Program-made: the position numbers and the translations under genes
Shown: positions 55,658-63,385 of the stretch, in pieces
Layout of the letters: each line of letters starts with the position of its first letter
Numbering within the stretch: position 1 is the stretch's first letter
From: Rhodanobacter sp. OK091
Lineage (GTDB): Bacteria; Pseudomonadota; Gammaproteobacteria; Xanthomonadales; Rhodanobacteraceae
Reading direction: 5' to 3'
NCBI RefSeq assembly: GCF_900142825.1
Contig: NZ_FRCH01000001.1
Location: 1,798,001-1,862,000 of the forward strand
DNA length: 64,000 bases
The notes under the pieces: generated by a model
Seen by the model: only the letters and a program-made list of their open reading frames with translations
What the model was told of the DNA's origin: nothing
Database searches by the model: none

Positions 55658-56725
55658 ATGCACGAGGTTCAGCGGGTGCGTAGCGCCACCATCAAGGATG
55701 TAGCCGAACGGGCCGGCGTTTCGCTGAAGACCGTCTCGCGCGTGATCAACAACGAGCCTTCGGTGCACGCCCGCACGCGCGAGAAGGTGCAGCGCGAGAT
55801 CGACGCGCTCGGCTACCAGCCCGATCCTTCCGCGCGCAGCCTGCGCAGCACCCGCGCGTATGCGTTGGGGCTGGTCTACGACAACCCGAACGCGCACTAC
55901 ATCATCAACCTGCAGCGCGGCGTGCTGTCGGTGTGCCGCAGCAGCGGCTTCGGCCTGCAAATCCATCCCTGCGATTCGTCCTCGCCGAAACTGGCCGACG
56001 AGTTGCGCGATCTGGTACGGCGTTCGCGCCTGGCCGGGCTGGTGCTGGCGCCGCCCATGTCCGAGCAGCCGGCGCTGATCCGTGCGCTGAGCGAAGCGAA
56101 GATCCCGTTCATCCGGATCATCTCGGCACGCAAGGATCCGCAGGACGGTTCTCCCTGCGTGTATGTGGACGACCGCGATGCCGCCTATGCGATCACCGAG
56201 CATCTGATCCAGCTCGGCCATCAGCGCATCGGTTTCCTGTGGGGCGGCACCGATCACCGCTCCAGCGTGGAACGCTACCAAGGTTACGAGGACGCATTGA
56301 AGGATTACGGCATCGCACTGGATCGCAAGCTGATCATCCCGGGCGACTACACCTTCGACGACGGCTTCCGCGGTGCGCGCAAGCTGCTGGCGCTGAAGGA
56401 CCGGCCCAGCGCGATCTTCGGCTCGAACGACGAGATCGCCGCCGGCGTGCTGGCGGCGGCACACTCGGACGGCATCAACGTGCCGTACGAATTGTCGATT
56501 GCGGGGTTCGAGGACAGCCCGTTCTCCAAGCAGTCGTGGCCGGCCCTGACCACGGCGCGGCAGGCCACCGAAGACATCGCACGGCACGCCGCGCAGCGAT
56601 TGATCGGCGACCTGCAGCGTGAGGCCAACGGCGAAGCGATCAGCAGCACCAACGAGGGCTTCAGCCCCGAACTGGTGGTGCGTGGCTCGACGGCGCCGCG
56701 GCACACCACACCCGCCAAACGCTGA
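55658..56725 (+). CDS. LacI-family repressor, probable GlcNAc regulator
   Basis: The 355-aa protein has the LacI helix-turn-helix and hinge helix at the N-terminus (ATIKDVAERAGVSLKTVSRVIN, about residues 10-31). A periplasmic-binding-protein-like effector domain follows: ALGLVYDNPNAHYIINLQRG, VYVDDRDAAYAITEHLI, FGSNDEIAAGVL and SIAGFEDSPFSKQSWP. A GTG at 55676 is an alternative start. It most likely binds the TGACAACGTTGTCA-type sites before the glucokinase gene and nagP. The inducer would be GlcNAc, GlcNAc-6-P or a chitooligosaccharide; unproven. Confidence 0.9.
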   Translation: MHEVQRVRSATIKDVAERAGVSLKTVSRVINNEPSVHARTREKVQREIDALGYQPDPSARSLRSTRAYALGLVYDNPNAHYIINLQRGVLSVCRSSGFGLQIHPCDSSSPKLADELRDLVRRSRLAGLVLAPPMSEQPALIRALSEAKIPFIRIISARKDPQDGSPCVYVDDRDAAYAITEHLIQLGHQRIGFLWGGTDHRSSVERYQGYEDALKDYGIALDRKLIIPGDYTFDDGFRGARKLLALKDRPSAIFGSNDEIAAGVLAAAHSDGINVPYELSIAGFEDSPFSKQSWPALTTARQATEDIARHAAQRLIGDLQREANGEAISSTNEGFSPELVVRGSTAPRHTTPAKR

Positions 56726-56753
56726 AGCCTGCGCGACAGCGCATCGCCCAACC

Positions 56754-57611
56754 TCAACCCCGCGCGATCAAGCCGATCGCCAGCAGCGCCAGCAGCACTC
56801 CGCCGAGATTGAGCCGGCTCAACCGCTCGCGAAACAGCAGCAGACCGACCAGCGCGCCCAGCGCCACCACACCGATATTCATGCTGGCAAACACCAGCGC
56901 CGGATGCTGCGGCAGCGCCTGGTGGCCGCGCAGGTAGAACAAGATGTTGCCGAAGTTGGCCAACCCCAGCGCGACACCCGCCAGCGCACTGCGCGCGGTG
57001 AAGCGGGTGCGGTCACGCAGACGGCGCCACAGCTGCAGCGCCAGGGCGACCAGCAGCGCCAGCGCAAACATCGCCTGCAGCGACGCACCCAGCGGTACGC
57101 CGGCCTGCGCCACGCGCTTGAACAAGATATCGATCACGCCGAAACCGCCGAACACCAGCAGCGGATACAGCCAACCGGCGGGTCCGCTTTCCACCACGCG
57201 CTGCCTGCCGCGCCACACCATGCACAGCAAGGCGAGCAAGCCCAGTGCGATACCCAGCGCCTTGAACGCGGTGAGCTGTTCGCCGAACAACAGGAACGCC
57301 GCCAGCAGCGAGAGCAACAGCGACAGCCGTTGCGCGGCATCGCTGCGTACGATGCCGGCATGCCGTACCGATGCGGCCAGCGCCAGGAAGATCGTCGGCA
57401 GCAGCACACCCAGCCCGATCAGCGCCAGCCACGGCGCACCCGGTTCGCGCAGCGGCGCCAGCGCCGGTTGCAATATCAGCGCGGTGAGTGCGCCGGCCAC
57501 CAGATAATTCCAGGCGATGGCCTGGCTCACGTCGATCTCGAAACGTCGCGCCAACTTCAGCAACACCGACACCAGCACGCTGCACACCACGCTGAGCAGT
57601 ACGTAGATCAC
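56754..57611 (-). CDS. EamA/DMT-family permease
   Basis: This 285-aa inner-membrane protein has ten hydrophobic segments and the two-repeat layout of drug/metabolite transporters (MIYVLLSVVCSVLVSVLLKLAR at the start, a LVFGGFGVIDILFKRVAQAG central segment). It starts at a GTG with GGGGTGA upstream. The substrate is unknown. It converges on the LacI gene and follows the metallo-hydrolase gene on the same strand after 81 nt. Confidence 0.85.
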   Translation of the reverse strand: MIYVLLSVVCSVLVSVLLKLARRFEIDVSQAIAWNYLVAGALTALILQPALAPLREPGAPWLALIGLGVLLPTIFLALAASVRHAGIVRSDAAQRLSLLLSLLAAFLLFGEQLTAFKALGIALGLLALLCMVWRGRQRVVESGPAGWLYPLLVFGGFGVIDILFKRVAQAGVPLGASLQAMFALALLVALALQLWRRLRDRTRFTARSALAGVALGLANFGNILFYLRGHQALPQHPALVFASMNIGVVALGALVGLLLFRERLSRLNLGGVLLALLAIGLIARG

Positions 57612-57692
57612 CCATCACCCCGCAAGCGGCAAACCATCATTGTGCCGCAGTGTGGCTGACGCATCGAACATACGCTGGGCGTCGCCGCCCGC

Positions 57693-58559
57693 TCAGAAGG
57701 AATCCAGGGGGATCTTCAGATAGCGCACACCATTATCCTCGGCCGGCGGCAGCTGGCCGGCGCGCATGTTCACCTGCACCGCAGGCAGGATCAGCGCCGG
57801 CATGGCCAGGGTGGCATCGCGCGCGCTGCGCATGCGCACGAACTCGTCCTCACCGATGCCGTCGTGTACGTGGATATTGCCGCTGCGCTCGGCCGCCACG
57901 GTGGTCTCGTGGGCAAACGCGTCGCGGCCACCGGCCTTGTAGTCGTGGCAGAGAAAGATCCGGGTGGCGTCAGGCAGCGCGAAGATACGCTGGATCGAGT
58001 GGTACAAAGTGCGCGCATCGCCGCCGGGAAAATCACAGCGCGCGGTGCCGTAGTCGGGCATGAACAAGGTATCGCCGACGAAGGCGGCATCACCGACCAG
58101 ATGGGTCATGCACGCAGGCGTGTGACCGGGCGTATGCATCGCCACGGCTTCGATGTCGCCGATCATGTAGCGTTCGCCGTTCTTGAACAGATGGTCGAAC
58201 TGGCTGCCGTCGCAGCGGAATCCGGGGCCGGCATTGAACAGGCGACCGAACGTATCCTGCACGTCGCGGATGTGTTCGCCGATGCCCAGCCGACCGCCGA
58301 CTTGCGCCTGCACGTACGGCGCCGCCGACAAATGGTCGGCATGCACGTGGGTGTCGATCACCCAGTCCACGTCGAGCCTTTGCGCTCGCACGAACGCGAC
58401 CAGCGCATCGGCGGACGTGCGCGCCGTACGACCGGAGGCGGCGTCATAGTCGAGCACGCTGTCGAACACGGCCGCCCTGCCGGTAGCCGCATCCCACACC
58501 ACATAGCTGAAGGTATGGCTGACCTCGTCGAAGAACGCCTGCACCTCGGCGCGCTTCAT
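57693..58559 (-). CDS. Metallo-beta-lactamase-fold hydrolase (persulfide-dioxygenase-like)
   Basis: The 288-aa protein has the metal motif H71-x-H73-x-D75-H76 (DTHVHADHLSA), HTPGHTPACMTHLVG, GDTLFMPDYGTARCDFPGGD and a late FLCHDYKAGGR. DYGTARCDFPGG is characteristic of the ETHE1/Blh-type subgroup, whose members oxidise glutathione persulfide or detoxify sulfide. GGAGGAAG precedes the ATG at 58559. That ATG overlaps the stop of a 32-codon ORF (ATGA), so translation is probably coupled. No rhodanese domain is fused to it. An AraC regulator lies upstream on the same strand. Confidence 0.85.
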   Translation of the reverse strand: MKRAEVQAFFDEVSHTFSYVVWDAATGRAAVFDSVLDYDAASGRTARTSADALVAFVRAQRLDVDWVIDTHVHADHLSAAPYVQAQVGGRLGIGEHIRDVQDTFGRLFNAGPGFRCDGSQFDHLFKNGERYMIGDIEAVAMHTPGHTPACMTHLVGDAAFVGDTLFMPDYGTARCDFPGGDARTLYHSIQRIFALPDATRIFLCHDYKAGGRDAFAHETTVAAERSGNIHVHDGIGEDEFVRMRSARDATLAMPALILPAVQVNMRAGQLPPAEDNGVRYLKIPLDSF

Positions 58560-58654
58560 CGCCGGCTTCCTCCGGCACACGGGAGCTGGTGCCACCACAC
58601 CGGTCGATGAGCGATCAGCGCGCCGCCGTGCAAGGCGTCGAGGTAGGGGTGCAT
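58556..58654 (-). CDS. Candidate 32-aa small protein coupled to the metallo-hydrolase
   Basis: An ATG at 58654 with AGGAAGCGAGACC before it opens 32 codons. The frame stops in an ATGA overlap with the hydrolase start. The peptide (MHPYLDALHGGALIAHRPVW, then WHQLPCAGGSRR) has one cysteine, four histidines and three tryptophans, which could suit metal or thiol binding, but no family is recognised. The hydrolase ribosome site lies inside its last codons. It may be a real small protein or just a translational lead-in. Confidence 0.5.
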   Translation of the reverse strand: MHPYLDALHGGALIAHRPVWWHQLPCAGGSRR

Positions 58655-58809
58655 GGTCTCGCTTCCTGTGAATACGGACGTGGGGATTATCACCTCTGCG
58701 CGATCGGCAGCTGCATCATGTCGATTCGGTAGTTTGGTCCCGGGGGAGACGTTGGGCGACGACGCCTGATCCGGCCACGACGGAACCGCCACGCGGATGG
58801 TGCGGTGTT

Positions 58810-59628
58810 TCAGGCCGGCGATGGACGCAGCGCGAAGTAGCGTCCCGGCGACTGCCCGAAGCTGCGCCGGAACATCGCCACGAAGGCACTGACGCTGGCG
58901 TAGCCGAGCGCGTCGGCGACGGTGGCAACCGGTTCGCCTTCGGCCAGCTGTTCCAACGCCCGGCTGAGCCGTGCCTGCTGGCGCCATTGCGCGAAGCTCA
59001 GCGCGGTCTCGGCGCGGAACAACCGGCTCAGGCTGCGTGCCGATAGTCCGGCACAGGTGGCCCAGTCCTCCAGGCTGCGGTTGTCGTGCGGCTGTTCGAG
59101 CACGGCCTGGGCGACGCGCAGCAGCCGGCGGTCGAGCGGCATCGGCAGATGCAGCGGTTCGTGCGGTGCGCGACGCATCTCGTCCAACAACACCGCCATC
59201 ACCCGATCCTGCTCCGCGTCCAGCCGTTCGTGCCAGGTCCACGAGCTGGCGCGGCGCACCAGTGCGCACATCAGCTCGCTGACCCCGATCACGCAAGGGT
59301 GCTCGGGCAGGCCGTGGTCGATGTCCGGCGTGATGAATACACCCCAGCCGCTCATCACCCCGCTGATGCTGACCGTGTGGAGTTCGCCCGGCGGCATCCA
59401 GCCGGCACGGTGCGGCGGCAACATCCACGAGCCGTGTTCGGTGTGTACGTGGACGAGGCCGCTCTCTACGCAGAAGAACTGCCCGCGCAGATGCCGGTGC
59501 CAGTCATAGGTGTGGGTTTCCTCGCCGTATTCGCTGGCGGCTTCACGCTCGATCCTGTAGGCGATCAGCCCCGGGCCGCCGACCTGCTCGATCAGTTCGT
59601 GGACCTGCTGCTGCTTGGAGGACGTCAT
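58810..59628 (-). CDS. AraC-family transcriptional regulator
   Basis: The 272-aa protein has an N-terminal cupin-like sensing domain (HTYDWHRHLRGQFFCVESGLVHVHT, WMLPPHRAGWMPPGELHTV). The C-terminal AraC double helix-turn-helix reads SLEDWATCAGLSARSLSRLFRAETALSFAQWRQQARL, then VADALGYASVSAFVAMFRRSFGQSPGRYF. The ATG at 59628 is preferred to a TTG at 59655. It lies 155 nt upstream of the 32-codon ORF and metallo-hydrolase on the same strand, and is the obvious candidate to control them or the permease. Confidence 0.88.
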   Translation of the reverse strand: MTSSKQQQVHELIEQVGGPGLIAYRIEREAASEYGEETHTYDWHRHLRGQFFCVESGLVHVHTEHGSWMLPPHRAGWMPPGELHTVSISGVMSGWGVFITPDIDHGLPEHPCVIGVSELMCALVRRASSWTWHERLDAEQDRVMAVLLDEMRRAPHEPLHLPMPLDRRLLRVAQAVLEQPHDNRSLEDWATCAGLSARSLSRLFRAETALSFAQWRQQARLSRALEQLAEGEPVATVADALGYASVSAFVAMFRRSFGQSPGRYFALRPSPA

Positions 59629-59850
59629 GGCCAGTTCTCGACATAAATTGACCAAATAACGTTATCAGCTTGCCTGTGACCATGCTTATGCTTTCGCGTA
59701 CCCCGACCACGTTCTGGCACCCGCCACTGCCGCCGCTTGCGGCCTCCGTCGATGTCGCGGATGTGCGCTCGCGGTCACACCGCGCACTGTTCGCGCGTCC
59801 TTGCTGCAGTTGCCCGTGCATCGCCGCGTTCCGAACCGAGGATGACCCCC

Positions 59851-60138
59851 ATGTCACCGATCGAGCTGCTTTCCATGAAGCCCAAACCGACGGTCTCCCC
59901 GCTGGAAACCTTTGTTGTCTGCGCCCACCAGATGCTGGATCCGGCCACCCCCGAGCAGGTGCGCCGCGCCATGGAGCCGCGGCTGCTGGCCCAATTACCC
60001 GCGTTACGAGCCTTGGGCGTATTCGAGCTGTTCGAGTTGCGCGACCCGGCTCTGCGCGCGTGGCTGACAGACGAACTGGACGGCCTGGAAACCGCATTGA
60101 AGCACCCGCGGCCCAAAATTTTGCTGGAACAAACATAA
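59851..60138 (+). CDS. Small hypothetical protein (95 aa)
   Basis: This likely gene is unrecognised. It has GAGG 9 nt before the ATG, normal codon use and a soluble, charged helical product (PATPEQVRRAMEPRLLAQLPAL, LFELRDPALRAWLTDELDGL). It has no signal peptide or membrane segment. It ends 7 nt before the MarR-type operator, so the efflux promoter starts right after it. Longer in-frame starts (59737, 59842) have poorer sites. Confidence 0.55.
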   Translation: MSPIELLSMKPKPTVSPLETFVVCAHQMLDPATPEQVRRAMEPRLLAQLPALRALGVFELFELRDPALRAWLTDELDGLETALKHPRPKILLEQT

Positions 60139-60144
60139 ACAGAC

Positions 60145-60168
60145 ATATATTTGCCTTGACAAATATAT
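60145..60168. promoter_or_regulatory. MarR-type operator over the efflux-operon promoter
   Basis: ATATATTTG-CCTTGA-CAAATATAT is a perfect inverted repeat with 9-bp arms and a 6-bp spacer. A consensus -35 (TTGACA, 60156-60161) lies within it. A good -10 (TAGAAT, 60178-60183) follows at 16 nt spacing. Binding of the adjacent MarR protein would shut its own operon. Confidence 0.8.
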
Positions 60169-60181
60169 TTTGGGCAATAGA

Positions 60182-60667
60182 ATGCCCGGCATGAATCAGA
60201 ACGATCCCACCCAGACCTCAGTCACCAACGAGCCCCATGCGCCGAGCCTGGGGATGCTGATCACCATGGTGCGCTCCGAGATAGTGCGTGCGATCGAGGC
60301 CGCGCTTGCCAGCCAAGGCCTGGATCTCAGCTTCACCCAGTACCTGATCCTCAAAAAGTCGCAGCAGCTCGGTCCGGTGTCGGCCACGGAACTAGCCCGT
60401 TCGGTGGAGCTGGATGGCGGTGCGATGACACGCCAGCTGGATCAGCTGGAACGCAAGGGTTATCTGCGTCGTTCGCCGCACGAACAGGATCGCCGCGCGC
60501 TGCGCATCGAACTCACCGAAGCGGGCAGCACGGTCTGGCAGAACACCGCGTCCGTCTGCAGCGAGCGCGTGATGGCCGCGGCGCAGCGCTCGATGAATCC
60601 TGCCGAGCAGGCGCAGCTGCACGACTACCTGGAGCGCATGTTGCAAGCGCTCCGCGACAAGAACTGA
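60182..60667 (+). CDS. MarR-family repressor of the efflux operon
   Basis: The 161-aa winged-helix protein reads LDLSFTQYLILKKSQQLGPVSATELARSVELDGGAMTRQLDQLERKGYLRRSPHEQDRRALRIELTEAG, cited here as three adjacent family segments: the dimer/DNA helix region, the recognition helix (GGAMTRQLDQLERKGYL) and the wing (DRRALRIELT). Such proteins release DNA when they bind phenolic or drug-like ligands. It is followed after 24 nt by outer membrane factor, emrA and emrB genes. The start is unclear: 60182 overlaps the predicted -10, whereas the ATG at 60191 would be at the 5' end of the mRNA (leaderless). Neither has a ribosome site. Confidence 0.9.
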   Translation: MPGMNQNDPTQTSVTNEPHAPSLGMLITMVRSEIVRAIEAALASQGLDLSFTQYLILKKSQQLGPVSATELARSVELDGGAMTRQLDQLERKGYLRRSPHEQDRRALRIELTEAGSTVWQNTASVCSERVMAAAQRSMNPAEQAQLHDYLERMLQALRDKN

Positions 60668-60691
60668 ACCCATATCCCTGGACCTCATCCC

Positions 60692-62149
60692 ATGCGTCTG
60701 CAACTACTTGCGGCTGCCACCGTACTGACCTTCGCACTGGCCGGCTGCGTCAGCAGCGGCGGCGTGCATCCGGACGGCACGCCGATCGACCCCGCCACCC
60801 TGAAGACCCAGCGCAGCCTCGCCGGCGTCAACGTGTCGCCCGCCGCATGGCCGGCCACGGACTGGTGGACCGGGCTGGGCGATACGCAACTCGATACGCT
60901 GATCGCTGAGGCGCTGAAGGACAATCCTGGCCTTGGCATTGCCGATGCGCGTGCCCGCGCGGCGCAGGCCGAAGCGGGTGTCGCCGATGCCGCCCGCGGC
61001 CCCAGCGTAAACGGGGGCGCCGCAGTCGCTGGCGCCCGGCCGCCGGCCGCGCTGCTCGGCGACAAGGCGCATTTCGAGATGGCCAAGTACGGCTACGCCA
61101 GCTTCAAGTGGGACCTCGATCTGTGGGGCGGCAAGCGTGCCGCGTGGGAAGCCGCAGTCGGCCAGGCGCATGCGGCCGAGGTCGATGCCCGCGCCGCACG
61201 CATCGAACTTTCCGGCAACGTCGCCCGCGCCTACGTCCAACTCGGCTACGCGTTCATCCAGCAGGATCTGGCGGCAGGCGAACTGCAGCGCGCAAGCCAG
61301 TCGCGCGAGCTGACTCGCCAGCGCGTCGCCGGCGGCATCGACAACCAGATCCAGCTGAAGCAGAGCGACGCCGAAGTGGCTACTGCCGAGGAGGACGCGG
61401 CGCTGGCCAAGCGTGCGGTCGACGCGGCGCGCTCGTCGCTGTCGGTGCTGCTGGGCAAGGGTCCGGATCGCGGGCTTGAGATCGCCCGGCCGCAACTGCT
61501 GAAACCCGCCGAGCTGGCGGTACCGACCCATCTGCCGGTCGATCTGCTCGGCCACCGCGCCGATCTGGTCGCCGCTCGCTGGCGTGTCGAGGCTTCGGCC
61601 AAGGACATCAAGGTGGCGAAAACCGAATTCATGCCGAACATCAGCATCGGTGCGTTGGCCGGCGTGATCAGCATGGGCGGCGGTAACCCGCTCACGCTGC
61701 CGTCCCGCTTCTACCAGTTCGGACCGTCGCTCAGCCTGCCGATCTTCGATGGCGGCAAGTTGCGCGCAAACCTGTCCGGCAAGGATGCGCAGTACGACCT
61801 CGCCGTGGCGCAGTACAACCAGACCCTGGTCGGCGCGCTGAACCAGGTCGCCGACGAGTTGTCGGCGCTGCAATCGGTGCAGGACCAGCTCGCCGCGCAA
61901 CAGCGCGCGCAGGACGCGGCGCAGCAGGCCTGGGAGCTGGCGCTGCAACGCTACAAGGCCGGCATCGGCAGCTATCTCGAAGCACTCGTGGTGCGCCAGC
62001 AATTGCTCACCGCCAACCGCGGCATCGCCGCGCTGCAGGCGAAGCAGGTCGATCTTTCCGTTCAATTGATTCAGGCCCTCGGCGGCGGCTTCCAGCCGCA
62101 GGCCGGGGTGCCGATGCCTTCCCCGTCTCCCCACTCTTCGCGTTCCTGA
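60692..62149 (+). CDS. Outer-membrane efflux channel lipoprotein (NodT/OprM type)
   Basis: This outer membrane factor of a tripartite pump has 485 aa. The lipoprotein signal ends in LAGC (C19). Two repeats of the TolC-like fold are visible: DWWTGLGDTQLDTLIAEALKDNPGLGIADARARAAQAE, YGYASFKWDLDLWGGKRAAWEA, and in the second half VDLLGHRADLVAARWRVEASAKDI, FGPSLSLPIFDGGKLRANL and RYKAGIGSYLEALVVRQQLL. It sits between marR and emrA, so the operon encodes all three pump parts. Confidence 0.92.
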   Translation: MRLQLLAAATVLTFALAGCVSSGGVHPDGTPIDPATLKTQRSLAGVNVSPAAWPATDWWTGLGDTQLDTLIAEALKDNPGLGIADARARAAQAEAGVADAARGPSVNGGAAVAGARPPAALLGDKAHFEMAKYGYASFKWDLDLWGGKRAAWEAAVGQAHAAEVDARAARIELSGNVARAYVQLGYAFIQQDLAAGELQRASQSRELTRQRVAGGIDNQIQLKQSDAEVATAEEDAALAKRAVDAARSSLSVLLGKGPDRGLEIARPQLLKPAELAVPTHLPVDLLGHRADLVAARWRVEASAKDIKVAKTEFMPNISIGALAGVISMGGGNPLTLPSRFYQFGPSLSLPIFDGGKLRANLSGKDAQYDLAVAQYNQTLVGALNQVADELSALQSVQDQLAAQQRAQDAAQQAWELALQRYKAGIGSYLEALVVRQQLLTANRGIAALQAKQVDLSVQLIQALGGGFQPQAGVPMPSPSPHSSRS

Positions 62150-62158
62150 GGCAGCCCC

Positions 62159-63367
62159 ATGTCCAGCCAGACCATTCCCGATCCGAGCGGCACCACGACC
62201 GTGAGCACGCCGGTCGCCCCGCCACCCAAAAAGAACTCGCGCGGATTGATGCTGCGCGTACTCGCCATCGTCGTATTGCTCGCCGTCGTCGGCTGGGCGC
62301 TTTGGTACTTCCTCGATGGCCGCTGGTACGAAGGTACCGACGATGCCTACGTCAACGGCAACGTGGTGCAGATCACGCCGCAGGTGCCAGGCACCGTGGT
62401 CAGCATCGGTGCCGATGACGGCGACCTGGTGCACGCCGGCGACGTGCTGGTGCAGCTCGACCCCAGCGACGCCGATGTGGCGCTGGCCGAGGCGAAGGCG
62501 AATCTAGCCAACACTGTGCGCAAGGTGCGCGGCCTGTATTCCAGCGTCAACGGCGCGCAGGCCGACGTGGCCGCACGCAAGACCGCCGTGGACAAGGCCC
62601 GTGCCGATTACAACCGCCGCGTCGCGCTGGCCAAGTCCGGCGCGATCTCGGCCGAGGAACTGGCGCATGCCAGCGACGCATTGACCAGCGCCGAGAGCGG
62701 CCTGATCGTCTCGCAGCAGACGTATGAGACCAGCAAGGTGCTGGTCGACGATACCGTGGTGGCTTCGCATCCGGACGTGCAGGTTGCGGCGGCGCGTCTG
62801 CGTGCGGCGTTCCTCGACGATGCGCGCGCCACCCTGGTCGCGCCGGTGGACGGCTATGTGGCCAAACGTTCGGTACAGGTCGGTCAGCGCGTGCAGCCGG
62901 GCGCTGCCTTGATGGCGGTGGTGCCGCTGCACGGCGTGTGGGTGGATGCGAACTTCAAGGAAACCCAGCTCACCGGGATGCGATTGGGCCAGCCGGTGGA
63001 GATCGAGTCCGATGTCTACGGCGGCAAAGTGAAATACAAGGGCAAGGTAGAGAGCCTCGGCGTCGGTACCGGCAGTGCGTTCTCGCTGCTGCCGGCGCAG
63101 AACGCCACCGGCAACTGGATCAAGATCGTGCAGCGCATCCCGGTGCGCATCGTGTTCGACGACCCGACCCAGCTGGACAAGCATCCGCTTCGCCTGGGCA
63201 TGTCGCTGACTGTCGATGTCAGCCTGCATGACCAGAGCGGCCAGACGCTGGCGCAGCAGTCGCCGACCCAGCCGGCCTTCAGCACCGACGTATACAAGCA
63301 GCAGCTGGCCAAGGCCGACGCGGCGATCATCCGCATCGTCCACGCCAACATGGCCAGCAGCAAATAA
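62159..63367 (+). CDS. emrA: Periplasmic adaptor of an EmrAB-type pump
   Basis: This membrane-fusion (HlyD-family) protein of 402 aa has one N-terminal membrane helix (about residues 31-50). YEGTDDAYVNGNVVQITPQVPGTVVSI is the first half of the lipoyl domain. A coiled-coil hairpin follows (ALAEAKANLANTVRKV to ALTSAESGLIVSQQTYE), then the second lipoyl half (ATLVAPVDGYVAKRSVQVGQRVQPG) and a beta-barrel (GVWVDANFKETQLTGMRLGQPVEI). Starts 9 nt after the channel gene. EmrA-type adaptors pair with DHA2 exporters, and one follows. Confidence 0.93.
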   Translation: MSSQTIPDPSGTTTVSTPVAPPPKKNSRGLMLRVLAIVVLLAVVGWALWYFLDGRWYEGTDDAYVNGNVVQITPQVPGTVVSIGADDGDLVHAGDVLVQLDPSDADVALAEAKANLANTVRKVRGLYSSVNGAQADVAARKTAVDKARADYNRRVALAKSGAISAEELAHASDALTSAESGLIVSQQTYETSKVLVDDTVVASHPDVQVAAARLRAAFLDDARATLVAPVDGYVAKRSVQVGQRVQPGAALMAVVPLHGVWVDANFKETQLTGMRLGQPVEIESDVYGGKVKYKGKVESLGVGTGSAFSLLPAQNATGNWIKIVQRIPVRIVFDDPTQLDKHPLRLGMSLTVDVSLHDQSGQTLAQQSPTQPAFSTDVYKQQLAKADAAIIRIVHANMASSK

Positions 63368-63385
63368 TCCCAACGACCGATACCG

